From: an uncultured Ruminococcus sp.
GTDB lineage: Bacteria; Bacillota; Clostridia; Oscillospirales; Acutalibacteraceae
Direction of reading: 5' to 3'
Length of the DNA stretch: 11,195 nt
Assembly: GCA_902773245.1 (NCBI GenBank)
Contig: CACYDY010000052.1
Span: 1 to 11,195, forward strand
In this document: positions 1 through 5,289 of the stretch, piece by piece
How positions within the stretch are numbered: position 1 is the first letter of the stretch
Layout: each line of letters opens with the position of its first letter
Position numbers and translations under genes: made by a program
The notes under the pieces: model-generated
Databases searched by the model: none
Told to the model about the DNA's origin: nothing
What the model saw: the letters and a program-made list of their open reading frames with translations, nothing else

Positions 1-261
1 TATCTTCCCGATGAAGAGAGAACGTACCGTGTTTTTGCCGCCGTTCCGCATAATAATGAGCATTTGTTGGAAAGCTACGATTTTGACTCCCCAAAGGATT
101 ATAATAGATTTATCAACGAAGCCGTTTCGTCAAGAACTGTGAACGGCATCACGGATAAGGACGAAATACCCGAAACGGGTACTCCGCTGCTTATCCTCTC
201 AAGCTGCTTAAAAGGCGATTCTACACATCGCTTTTTAGTATTGGCATATCAATGCCAATAA
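1..261 (+). CDS. Class B-type sortase, C-terminal part (5' truncated by the window)
   Basis: The reading frame is open from base 1 and stops at TAA 259-261, so about 86 C-terminal residues are visible. They fit the end of a class B sortase, a membrane-bound transpeptidase that cleaves a sorting motif and links the protein to peptidoglycan. Seen: a strand 'TYRVFAAV'; a helix with 'DYNRFINEAV', as expected of the helix class B enzymes carry before the catalytic strand; then 'LILSSC' with the likely catalytic Cys at 205-207 (class B consensus TLSTC); and 'HRFLVLA' with the likely catalytic Arg at 229-231. The catalytic His lies upstream of the window. Thirty bases downstream is a gene for a protein ending in an SPKTG sorting signal, which supports the call. 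Class B rather than D is judged from the helix and the short Cys-to-Arg spacing. The N-terminus, and so the true start and any membrane anchor, cannot be seen. Confidence 0.82.
   Translation, partial: YLPDEERTYRVFAAVPHNNEHLLESYDFDSPKDYNRFINEAVSSRTVNGITDKDEIPETGTPLLILSSCLKGDSTHRFLVLAYQCQ
239..260 (+). promoter_or_regulatory. RNA hairpin across the sortase stop codon
   Basis: TATTGGCAT (239-247), loop ATCA, ATGCCAATA (252-260) form a perfect 9-bp stem covering the last sortase codons and part of its TAA stop. An A-rich run follows (260-267), not a U-run, so it is not an ordinary intrinsic terminator for this strand. It lies between the sortase and the surface-protein gene, whose Shine-Dalgarno AAAGGAG is at 276-282. 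A role in mRNA processing, stability or uneven expression of the two genes is inference. Confidence 0.45.
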
Positions 262-291
262 AAAAATATATTTTGAAAGGAGTAATTAACA

Positions 292-1152
292 ATGAGAAAA
301 AAACTGGTGTGCGTTTTCGCAGCATGTTTGCTCGCTTTTAGTGCGGCATTGCCTGTATTTGCTGACGAACAAGGCACAGGATTCACCCCCAGCGTTGCTA
401 ACAAGCCGGCTCCTGTGGTTGATATGGGCAAGACATCTGTCACCATTGACGGAAAAGTTGTCGATATCGGCAGCGTAGATTCTCTTGAAATTAGTGTCAC
501 ACCTATTTCCAAGTTGGAAGATGCGCCGAACCAAGAGGTAGCTGATGAGCTGAAAGCTGCGATGGATGAGATCTCTGCAAAAGAAAGCAGTGAACTTAAG
601 TTTGCAAACGCTGCAGACGAAGATGCTTTTAAGGCTTTGCAGAAAGAAGCTGAAGATGCAGGTAAGACTCTTGCTTGTACCAATCTTTTTGACTTGTCCG
701 TAGTTGATGAAAACGGTAACAAGGTCAATATTGACAAGGGTACTTTCACTGTTGCAGTAGAAGATGCGGAGAATATTGTTCTTGTTTGCCACAGAAAAGA
801 CGGTACATGGGAGAAGGTTGATTTTATCAACAACGGTGACGGTACTATTACATTCACCCTCAACGGTCTTAGCCCGATCGCATTCTTTGCTCAGGCAGAT
901 GCTGCAAAGGTAGTTGACGCAGTTGTTTCGACAACCGAAAGCACAACTTCCTCAACCGAAAGCACAACTTCCACGACCGAAAGCACAACTTCAACAACAA
1001 GCGGCACTTCAAGTACATCCTCGACAAGTTCTTCGACTTCGTCTTCAACTTCTCCTAAAACAGGAGTAGAGAGCGGTTCGATCTTGCTCGTAGCTGCGCT
1101 TATTACTACAGCTGCAGGTGTTACTCTTGTTGCTAAAGCGAAGAAGGAGTGA
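292..1152 (+). CDS. Secreted cell-wall-anchored protein with Ser/Thr stalk and SPKTG sorting signal
   Basis: A 286-residue secreted protein, probably a substrate of the sortase just upstream. Residues 1-24 are a signal peptide: a basic start (MRKK), a hydrophobic core, and a likely cut after VFA. A mature domain follows (about 25-205) containing 'FTPSVANKPAP' and a strand-rich part (about 130-200). It is not a domain whose function I know. Residues 213-253 are almost entirely Ser and Thr with a few Glu, a stalk or O-glycosylated spacer by analogy. The C-terminus is a textbook sorting signal: SPKTG at 254-258, a hydrophobic stretch at about 262-281, and the basic tail KAKKE. SPKTG matches the (S/P)PxTG motif reported for Clostridioides difficile sortase B rather than classical LPxTG. 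ATG 292 has the Shine-Dalgarno AAAGGAG at 276-282. The ligand or adhesive role is unknown. Confidence 0.88.
   Translation: MRKKLVCVFAACLLAFSAALPVFADEQGTGFTPSVANKPAPVVDMGKTSVTIDGKVVDIGSVDSLEISVTPISKLEDAPNQEVADELKAAMDEISAKESSELKFANAADEDAFKALQKEAEDAGKTLACTNLFDLSVVDENGNKVNIDKGTFTVAVEDAENIVLVCHRKDGTWEKVDFINNGDGTITFTLNGLSPIAFFAQADAAKVVDAVVSTTESTTSSTESTTSTTESTTSTTSGTSSTSSTSSSTSSSTSPKTGVESGSILLVAALITTAAGVTLVAKAKKE
931..993 (+). repeat. Three tandem 21-bp repeats encoding the Ser/Thr stalk
   Basis: Three consecutive 21-base units (931-951, 952-972, 973-993) share the core ACCGAAAGCACAACTTC and differ mainly at the first bases and the last base. Each encodes seven residues of the type T/S-T-E-S-T-T-S. 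Because 21 is a multiple of 3, gain or loss of units would change the stalk length without shifting the frame. More irregular Ser/Thr codons continue to about 1051. Confidence 0.9.
1144..1150 (+). promoter_or_regulatory. Shine-Dalgarno that sets the GTG start of the LCP gene
   Basis: AAGGAGT lies within the last codons of the preceding gene and ends 8 bases before GTG 1159. It is the only good ribosome site near this start and indicates translation tied to the upstream cistron. Confidence 0.6.
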
Positions 1153-1158
1153 TTGTGA

Positions 1159-2220
1159 GTGTCTGATTCTGACAGATTCAGCAAACGAATCAAGCTCCTT
1201 CGACCGCTGATATTCTGCATAGCTGCTGCAGCTGTCTTTATTGCAGCGGGGCTTGCGGGAAGATTTGTTGCGGAAAAACAGAATCCGATCTCCGAAGATT
1301 CTCATCAGGCTGCAAGGTCTGATGAGAATCTTGTTGTTGATGACAATAAAACCATCACGGTCGGCGACAAGGAGTATGCGATAAAAGAAAACATAGAAAC
1401 AGTGCTTGTTATAGGAGTCGACTCTCCCGACATACAGGAAAAAGTGGATTCCTATATGAACACCGAGCAGGCTGATTTTAATATGCTTATCGTTATTGAT
1501 CATGACAATAAAAGCTACACATCGCTTGCTCTTAACCGTGACACAATGACGAGAATACCTGCACTCGGAGTAGACGGAGTGCTTTCCTATTGGAAAGACG
1601 GGCAGCTTGCCCTGGCGCATACGTATGGAACGGGAAGAGAGGATAGCTGCATAAATCAAGTGTGGGCAGTTTCCGAGCTTCTTTTCGGTGAGAAAATAGA
1701 TCACTACATTTCACTCTCGATGCCTGCCATTGGTTTGGCTAACGATGCGGTCGGAGGAGTAACAGTCACGATCGAAGATGATTTCAGCAAAGTGGACAAA
1801 ACTCTCAAGCAGGGTGAAAAGATAAAACTGAATGCAAAGCAGGCTGAGAATTTTGTTCGCCAAAGAAAAAATATGGGCGAACAGTCAAACCTTAACCGCA
1901 TGAAGCGTCAGCAAACATATATGAGCGAGTGGAAAAAGCTTGCTGTAAAAAAGCTTAACGGTGAAAATACATTTTTATTCAAGTTGCTTGGCATGGTGTC
2001 GGATTATATGGTTAGCGATATGTCTGCTAACAAGCTGTCTGAATTATCGAATAATCTTTCACAGTATACCGATAATGGGATCATAGACACAAAAGGTGAA
2101 GCTAAAAAGGGCAAAGAGTTTATTGAATACTACGTGGACGAAGACGATCTGCGTGATATAGTTTTGGAGCTTTATTATGATGAAATAACACAAAATAGTA
2201 CGCCGATTCCAAATTATTAG
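1159..2220 (+). CDS. LytR-CpsA-Psr (LCP) family cell-wall glycopolymer ligase
   Basis: A 353-residue LCP protein. The family transfers lipid-linked glycopolymers such as teichoic acids or capsule onto peptidoglycan outside the membrane. Seen: a basic N-terminus, one membrane helix at about 17-37, a linker, then the LCP domain from about 80 to 260. Family motifs are 'VLVIGVD' (82-88), 'ADFNMLIVI' (105-113), 'LNRDTM' with the conserved Arg127-Asp128, 'LAHTYGTG' (152-159), 'AVGGVTV' (197-203), and 'FVRQR' followed by 'NRMKRQQ', with Arg234, Arg236, Arg247 and Arg250 likely binding the pyrophosphate. The start is GTG 1159, only 7 bases after the surface-protein stop, with the Shine-Dalgarno AAGGAG at 1144-1149 inside the end of the previous gene, so the two are probably co-transcribed. 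The GTG at 1155 meets a stop after two codons. No clear terminator follows. The polymer transferred cannot be told from sequence. Confidence 0.9.
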   Translation: MSDSDRFSKRIKLLRPLIFCIAAAAVFIAAGLAGRFVAEKQNPISEDSHQAARSDENLVVDDNKTITVGDKEYAIKENIETVLVIGVDSPDIQEKVDSYMNTEQADFNMLIVIDHDNKSYTSLALNRDTMTRIPALGVDGVLSYWKDGQLALAHTYGTGREDSCINQVWAVSELLFGEKIDHYISLSMPAIGLANDAVGGVTVTIEDDFSKVDKTLKQGEKIKLNAKQAENFVRQRKNMGEQSNLNRMKRQQTYMSEWKKLAVKKLNGENTFLFKLLGMVSDYMVSDMSANKLSELSNNLSQYTDNGIIDTKGEAKKGKEFIEYYVDEDDLRDIVLELYYDEITQNSTPIPNY

Positions 2221-2359
2221 AAAAACATGCCGCCTATATGATAAATTTTAATTCCAATGAGTAAATATAACTGCCTAAAAAATAAAAAAATCAGCTATAA
2301 AGCCATTTTTCACTCTTTAAAGCAAAAATGTTAAAAATCGGTTAAATAAAAAATAAATG

Positions 2360-2388
2360 TTGTAATTTTATTGAAGTTTTGGTATAAT
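2360..2388 (+). promoter_or_regulatory. Sigma-A-type promoter for the RING-finger membrane protein gene
   Basis: TTGTAA (2360-2365), a 17-base spacer, then TATAAT (2383-2388), with TGG directly before the -10 giving an extended -10 (TGn). Transcription should begin near 2395, leaving a leader of about 80 bases. The 139 bases between the LCP stop and this promoter are AT-rich and show no gene or convincing terminator. A second TATAAT at 2452-2457 has no matching -35. Confidence 0.65.
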
Positions 2389-2471
2389 ATTCAAAAGTGC
2401 ATTATTAAATAATAAAACTAAAACGTGATAGATGTTCCATGAAATTCTTTTTATAATGTTTTTCAAATAAT

Positions 2472-2482
2472 AGGGAAGTGAT
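2472..2482 (+). promoter_or_regulatory. Shine-Dalgarno overlapping the apparent GTG start of the RING-finger gene
   Basis: AGGGAAGTGAT matches the anti-Shine-Dalgarno complement AAGGAGGTGAT at 9 of 11 positions. The first in-frame standard start codon, GTG 2478-2480, lies inside this match and so is unlikely to be the initiating codon. The GGAAG core (2474-2478) is 8 bases ahead of the in-frame ATA at 2487. Confidence 0.55.
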
Positions 2483-3599
2483 TAAAATAGATTACATTGG
2501 ACTAAAGTGCGGTGTTTGCGGAAAAGATTTTACCGAAAACGATGACGTGGTAGTGTGCCCCGAATGCGGAACTCCTATGCACAGAGATTGCTACAAAGAA
2601 AACAACGGCTGTCCCAATGCAGAAAAACACGGTTCCGACTTTGTTTTTGAAGGCTTTGATAAAATTACAAAATCCGCCAAGGGAATAAGCGGCAAAAAAG
2701 ACGACGGCGAAAAAACCGACCTCTCCGAAAAGAACGACGGCTCGGATTCGGCGAAGTCCGCATACAGTGCCGCCAAAGAACAGGTTTGTCCCATGTGCGG
2801 CGAAGTCAACAAACACGACGCCAATTTTTGCAATCGCTGCGGCGCACGGTTTGTGAAAATTCAGCCTATCCCGAATATTAATCCCGATTTCGACAGGGAC
2901 AAAACAGAACCTCACAATCCATTTGATTCTGCGCAGATCCCGCCTGCGGTGCAGCTCGCTGCAGACCCGTTGGGGGGAATTCCTGCCGACGAAAAGTTTG
3001 ACGAAAATGTCACGGCAGCAGATTTGGCTTGCTATGTTTCGGTGAATAGTCCCTACTACATGAGAGCTTTTTATAATATCAGGAAGAAAATGAAAAAGTT
3101 TAATTTTTCTGCGCTGGTATTTTCGGGAGTGTGGTTTCTGTACAGAAAGCTGTACAAGCTTGGGTCGTTGATTTTTTCGATAGAGATCCTGCTTTACGTT
3201 CTGAGGTTCTACTTTTCAAAAACCTACAGTCTTAATGTTATGAATGATCTTTTTGCAAAGGTCGGTCTTTCCGTTGACAAGATCGGCAGTCTGAACATGG
3301 AGCAGTACACCATGTTATCTCAGGCAATGCAGGAGCTTTCGGCGACCGATCAGCTTGTGATGATGATACCGAGCATTTTGTTTATTATTCAGCTTGCGGT
3401 GATGATAGTGTGCGGAATAGTCGCAAATAAGGTTTACTATAATAGTTGTATCAAGAATGTCCGCCGAATTAAAAAGCTTGCAGAGGAGCAGTCGTTCGAC
3501 AAGGAAGAAACTTCACAGGCAATATATCTCAAGGGCGGAGTGAATCCGTTTGTTGCCGGAGTTTTCTGTCTGTTGTATTTTTATATAATTTTTCTGTAA
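2478..3599 (+). CDS. Membrane protein with prokaryotic RING-type zinc finger, zinc ribbon and DUF2628-like region
   Basis: Up to 373 residues. Residues 11-45 hold C11-x2-C14, C27-x2-C30, H35, C38 and C45, the Cys/His pattern of prokaryotic RING finger family 1. A charged low-complexity linker follows (about 64-100), then a zinc ribbon C104-x2-C107 ... C118-x2-C121 ('VCPMCG', 'FCNRCG'). Residues about 195-250 ('MKKFNFSALVFSGVWFLYRK') resemble DUF2628, with membrane helices at about 226-246, 294-317 and 356-373. The zinc modules should lie in the cytoplasm. The role is unknown; such proteins are widespread in gut Clostridia. RING folds act in ubiquitin transfer in eukaryotes, but no ubiquitin-like partner is visible here. 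The start is uncertain: GTG 2478 sits inside the Shine-Dalgarno, and ATA 2487, giving 'MDYIGLKC', is better spaced. The gene has its own promoter and stands alone. Confidence 0.82.
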   Translation: MIKIDYIGLKCGVCGKDFTENDDVVVCPECGTPMHRDCYKENNGCPNAEKHGSDFVFEGFDKITKSAKGISGKKDDGEKTDLSEKNDGSDSAKSAYSAAKEQVCPMCGEVNKHDANFCNRCGARFVKIQPIPNINPDFDRDKTEPHNPFDSAQIPPAVQLAADPLGGIPADEKFDENVTAADLACYVSVNSPYYMRAFYNIRKKMKKFNFSALVFSGVWFLYRKLYKLGSLIFSIEILLYVLRFYFSKTYSLNVMNDLFAKVGLSVDKIGSLNMEQYTMLSQAMQELSATDQLVMMIPSILFIIQLAVMIVCGIVANKVYYNSCIKNVRRIKKLAEEQSFDKEETSQAIYLKGGVNPFVAGVFCLLYFYIIFL

Positions 3600-3618
3600 A
3601 TCATCTCCAAAAACGGAT

Positions 3619-3648
3619 TTGCTGATTTTAGGAAATTATTAATAATAA
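3619..3648 (+). promoter_or_regulatory. Possible galU promoter
   Basis: TTGCTG (3619-3624), 18 bases, TAATAA (3643-3648). Both boxes are weak, but this is the best candidate in the 92-base gap between the RING-finger gene and galU. No terminator hairpin is seen in the gap, so read-through from upstream is also possible. Confidence 0.3.
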
Positions 3649-3691
3649 AGATTTTTTGTGATTTTTAAATTGAATTAAGGAGAGTATATTT

Positions 3692-4564
3692 ATGAAAATC
3701 AGAAAGGCAGTGATCCCCGCAGCCGGACTTGGAACAAGAGTGCTGCCCGCAACAAAAGCCATGCCTAAGGAAATGCTTCCGATAGTGGACAAGCCCGCTA
3801 TTCAATATATAGTAGAAGAGGCTGTTAACTCCGGAATTACCGATATTCTTATTATCACAAACAGAGGAAAAGGTCTTATCGAAGACCATTTTGACAGAGC
3901 GCCCGAGCTGGAATTGGCTCTCAGCTCCAAAAACAGAGATGATGTCTATGAGCAGGTCGTAGGAATATCAAAGCTTGCGAATATTTATTTTGTTCGTCAA
4001 AAGGAAACAAAAGGCTTGGGTCATGCGATAAACTGCGCGAGAGATTTTGTGAGCGGCGAACCGTTTGCCGTTCTCTACGGAGATGATGTCATCATGGGTG
4101 ACGAGCCGGCATGCGGACAGCTTATCAAAGCTTATGACGAATATGGACTCGGAGTTCTCGGAATCAAAAAAGTTCCCGAGAGCGACATCAGCAAGTACAG
4201 TTCTTTAAAGGTTGAGAATTTGAAGGACAACATATTCAAATGTACGGATATGATCGAAAAGCCGCAGACTCCGGAAGAGGTTTTGTCGCTGTATTCGATA
4301 CTGGGCAGATGTGTTTTGCCGCCCGAAATTTTTGATATTCTTGATAATACAAAGCCCGGCGCAGGCGGAGAGATCCAGCTTACCGACGCAATGAAGGAGC
4401 TTGCGGTAACAAAGGGTATGACAGCGGTTGAATACACGGGAATAAGATATGACATGGGCAACAAGCTTGGCATTATGAAAGCTGCCGTTGAAACAGCTTT
4501 GAAGCATGACGAGATAGGCGAGGATTTCAAGGCATATCTCAAGGATTTTGTAAAAACATTGTAA
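3692..4564 (+). CDS. galU: UTP-glucose-1-phosphate uridylyltransferase
   Basis: A full-length 290-residue enzyme that makes UDP-glucose and pyrophosphate from UTP and glucose 1-phosphate in the cytoplasm. UDP-glucose feeds glycolipids, teichoic acid glucosylation, capsule and, after epimerisation, UDP-galactose. Seen: the nucleotide-binding loop 'PAAGLGTRVLPATKAMPKEM' (9-28) with G-x-G-T-R and the catalytic-site Lys; 'RQKETKGLGHA' (102-112); the metal-binding 'YGDD' (129-132); 'MIEKP' (187-191), with the sugar-phosphate-contacting Lys190; 'GAGGEIQLTDAM' (223-234); and 'YDMGNKLG' (253-260). All are standard for bacterial GalU/GtaB, and the length is usual. ATG 3692 has the Shine-Dalgarno AAGGAGAG at 3677-3684. 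The gene ends just before a hairpin terminator, so it appears to be a single-gene unit. The nearby LCP and sortase genes share a cell-envelope theme, but co-regulation is not shown. Confidence 0.96.
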   Translation: MKIRKAVIPAAGLGTRVLPATKAMPKEMLPIVDKPAIQYIVEEAVNSGITDILIITNRGKGLIEDHFDRAPELELALSSKNRDDVYEQVVGISKLANIYFVRQKETKGLGHAINCARDFVSGEPFAVLYGDDVIMGDEPACGQLIKAYDEYGLGVLGIKKVPESDISKYSSLKVENLKDNIFKCTDMIEKPQTPEEVLSLYSILGRCVLPPEIFDILDNTKPGAGGEIQLTDAMKELAVTKGMTAVEYTGIRYDMGNKLGIMKAAVETALKHDEIGEDFKAYLKDFVKTL

Positions 4565-4573
4565 TATGATAAT

Positions 4574-4612
4574 TAACGGTCAATTCTTTTTCGGAGTTGA
4601 CCGTTATTTGTA
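4574..4612 (+). terminator. Hairpin terminator after galU
   Basis: TAACGGTCAA (4574-4583) pairs perfectly with TTGACCGTTA (4597-4606), with further pairs inside (TTC/GAG, one of them a wobble) and a short loop. The following tract ATTTGTATG is only moderately U-rich, so termination may be incomplete. It begins 9 bases after the galU stop. Confidence 0.65.
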
Positions 4613-4675
4613 TGATAAAATGTTTTACGGTATAAAATTCATAGATTGTTCAAAAAATATTATTCTTTAATTCAC

Positions 4676-4704
4676 TTGACTATTTATGTAATGAGGACTA
4701 TAAT
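4676..4704 (+). promoter_or_regulatory. Near-consensus sigma-A promoter just ahead of a terminator-like hairpin
   Basis: TTGACT (4676-4681), exactly 17 bases, TATAAT (4699-4704). It is the closest match to consensus in the window. Transcription should start near 4711. The next gene start is almost 300 bases away and has a promoter of its own, while a hairpin with a T-run begins only 20 bases beyond the -10 box. Confidence 0.7.
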
Positions 4705-4710
4705 ACTAAC

Positions 4711-4763
4711 GGATTAAATATTTGGAACGGCAGAGGATATCTGTTCGTTCTTTTTGTATTTTT
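4711..4763 (+). ncRNA. Predicted short transcript of about 45-53 nt ending in an intrinsic terminator
   Basis: From the predicted start near 4711, a short AU-rich segment leads to a hairpin: GAACG (4725-4729), G4730, CAGA (4731-4734), loop GGATA, TCTG (4740-4743), TT, CGTTC (4746-4750). It is followed by TTTTTGTATTTTT (4751-4763). The stem has about 10 pairs with one bulged base, a standard intrinsic terminator form. The unit could be a small RNA, a leader attenuator for the ACT/UPF0210 operon, or a remnant of a lost gene. I recognise no named RNA family. The promoter and hairpin are seen; the transcript is inferred. Confidence 0.4.
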
Positions 4764-4933
4764 AGGAAGGCTTTACCCAAAAATTCGATTTTGTGTATTA
4801 TAAAATGTCTTTGTTCATTCTATTTGTTTCAAGCAGCTTTTTGTGTAAAACTACATTTTATTTCCTTAAAATTCGGTTAATATAATGAAATTCATTAAAA
4901 TATCTTAAAGTTTCCGATTCGATTAAAATTCAA
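4764..4933. other. AT-rich spacer with no recognised gene
   Basis: This is the rest of the 438-base gene-free stretch between galU and the ACT-domain gene. I see no open frame with a ribosome site, no tRNA and no known riboswitch. An isolated TATAAT (4881-4886) lacks a -35 box and overlaps the inverted repeat AATGAA-A-TTCATT (4884-4896), which may be chance in such AT-rich DNA. Confidence 0.5.
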
Positions 4934-4962
4934 TTGACTTTTATCGTCAAAAAGTTTAAAAT
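4934..4962 (+). promoter_or_regulatory. Sigma-A promoter of the ACT/UPF0210 operon, with an inverted repeat at the -35
   Basis: TTGACT (4934-4939), 17 bases, TAAAAT (4957-4962). Transcription should begin near 4969, giving a leader of about 34 bases. The -35 box is the left arm of the inverted repeat TTGAC (4934-4938), 7 bases, GTCAA (4946-4950), a possible repressor operator. Promoter confidence is high; the operator is only a suggestion. Confidence 0.7.
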
Positions 4963-4969
4963 GTAGATT

Positions 4970-4988
4970 GATAAACTATATTTTTATC
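4970..4988 (+). promoter_or_regulatory. 5'-terminal leader hairpin abutting the Shine-Dalgarno of the ACT gene
   Basis: GATAAA (4970-4975), 7-base loop, TTTATC (4983-4988). With the predicted transcription start near 4969, this stem would be the very 5' end of the mRNA, and it ends directly against GGAGGA (4989-4994). It could protect the mRNA end or affect ribosome access. The stem is AU-rich and weak. Confidence 0.35.
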
Positions 4989-5002
4989 GGAGGAATAATT
5001 AT

Positions 5003-5272
5003 ATGAAAGCAGTTATAACCGTTATCGGTAAAGACACTGTCGGAATCCTGGCGGGTGTTGCAGGTGAATGCGCAAAGCACAGCGCAAACGTGATCGAGGT
5101 AACTCAGTCTGTAATGAACGATATGTTCGCAATGATCATGATGGTGGACATTACAAATTGCACAGTGCCTTTCAAAAACCTTGCCGAAAGTCTTAAAGAG
5201 ATCGGAAAAGAATACGGCGTTATGGTTCACGTAACACATGAAGAGCTTTTTAATACAATGTATAGAGTGTAA
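5003..5272 (+). CDS. Stand-alone ACT-domain protein, UPF0237 family
   Basis: An 89-residue protein that is a single ACT domain. These small-ligand (often amino-acid) sensing folds usually dimerise through their sheets. The first strand 'MKAVITVIG' leads to the loop 'GKDTVGILAGV' (9-19), the glycine-containing ligand loop of ACT domains. The predicted order strand-helix-strand-strand-helix-strand fills the whole protein, and the length is normal for UPF0237. ATG 5003 has the Shine-Dalgarno GGAGGA at 4989-4994. It is 17 bases upstream of the UPF0210 gene. This pairing is conserved in Firmicutes, which suggests that the ACT protein senses a ligand for or regulates the UPF0210 protein. It resembles GcvR-type ACT proteins, but no catalytic domain is attached and the ligand is unknown. 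Confidence 0.9.
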   Translation: MKAVITVIGKDTVGILAGVAGECAKHSANVIEVTQSVMNDMFAMIMMVDITNCTVPFKNLAESLKEIGKEYGVMVHVTHEELFNTMYRV

Positions 5273-5289
5273 ACTGAAAGGACTAATTT

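Noticed and set aside
249..863. 204-residue open frame on the minus strand
   Set aside because: It lies wholly opposite the SPKTG protein gene, which has a signal peptide, sorting signal and good ribosome site. The minus-strand product shows no recognisable domain.
1045..1704. 219-residue open frame on the minus strand
   Set aside because: It is antisense to the LCP gene and overlaps the end of the surface-protein gene. The product has no family-like motifs, so it is a shadow frame.
2284..2310. A-run ... GCT-ATAA-AGC ... T-run as a terminator after the LCP gene
   Set aside because: Only three G/C-containing pairs with mismatches before the A/T arms make it too weak to call.
4722..4880. 52-codon open frame from TTG beginning in the short-RNA hairpin
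   Set aside because: There is no Shine-Dalgarno, the start lies at the terminator-like stem, and the product has no clear signal or domain. The T-run would stop most transcripts early.
4711..5002. A known riboswitch class upstream of the ACT/UPF0210 operon
   Set aside because: The 'pfl' motif (ZTP riboswitch) came to mind because of the PFL family name, but I could not fit its conserved parts here, and the operon has a promoter leaving only about 34 leader bases.
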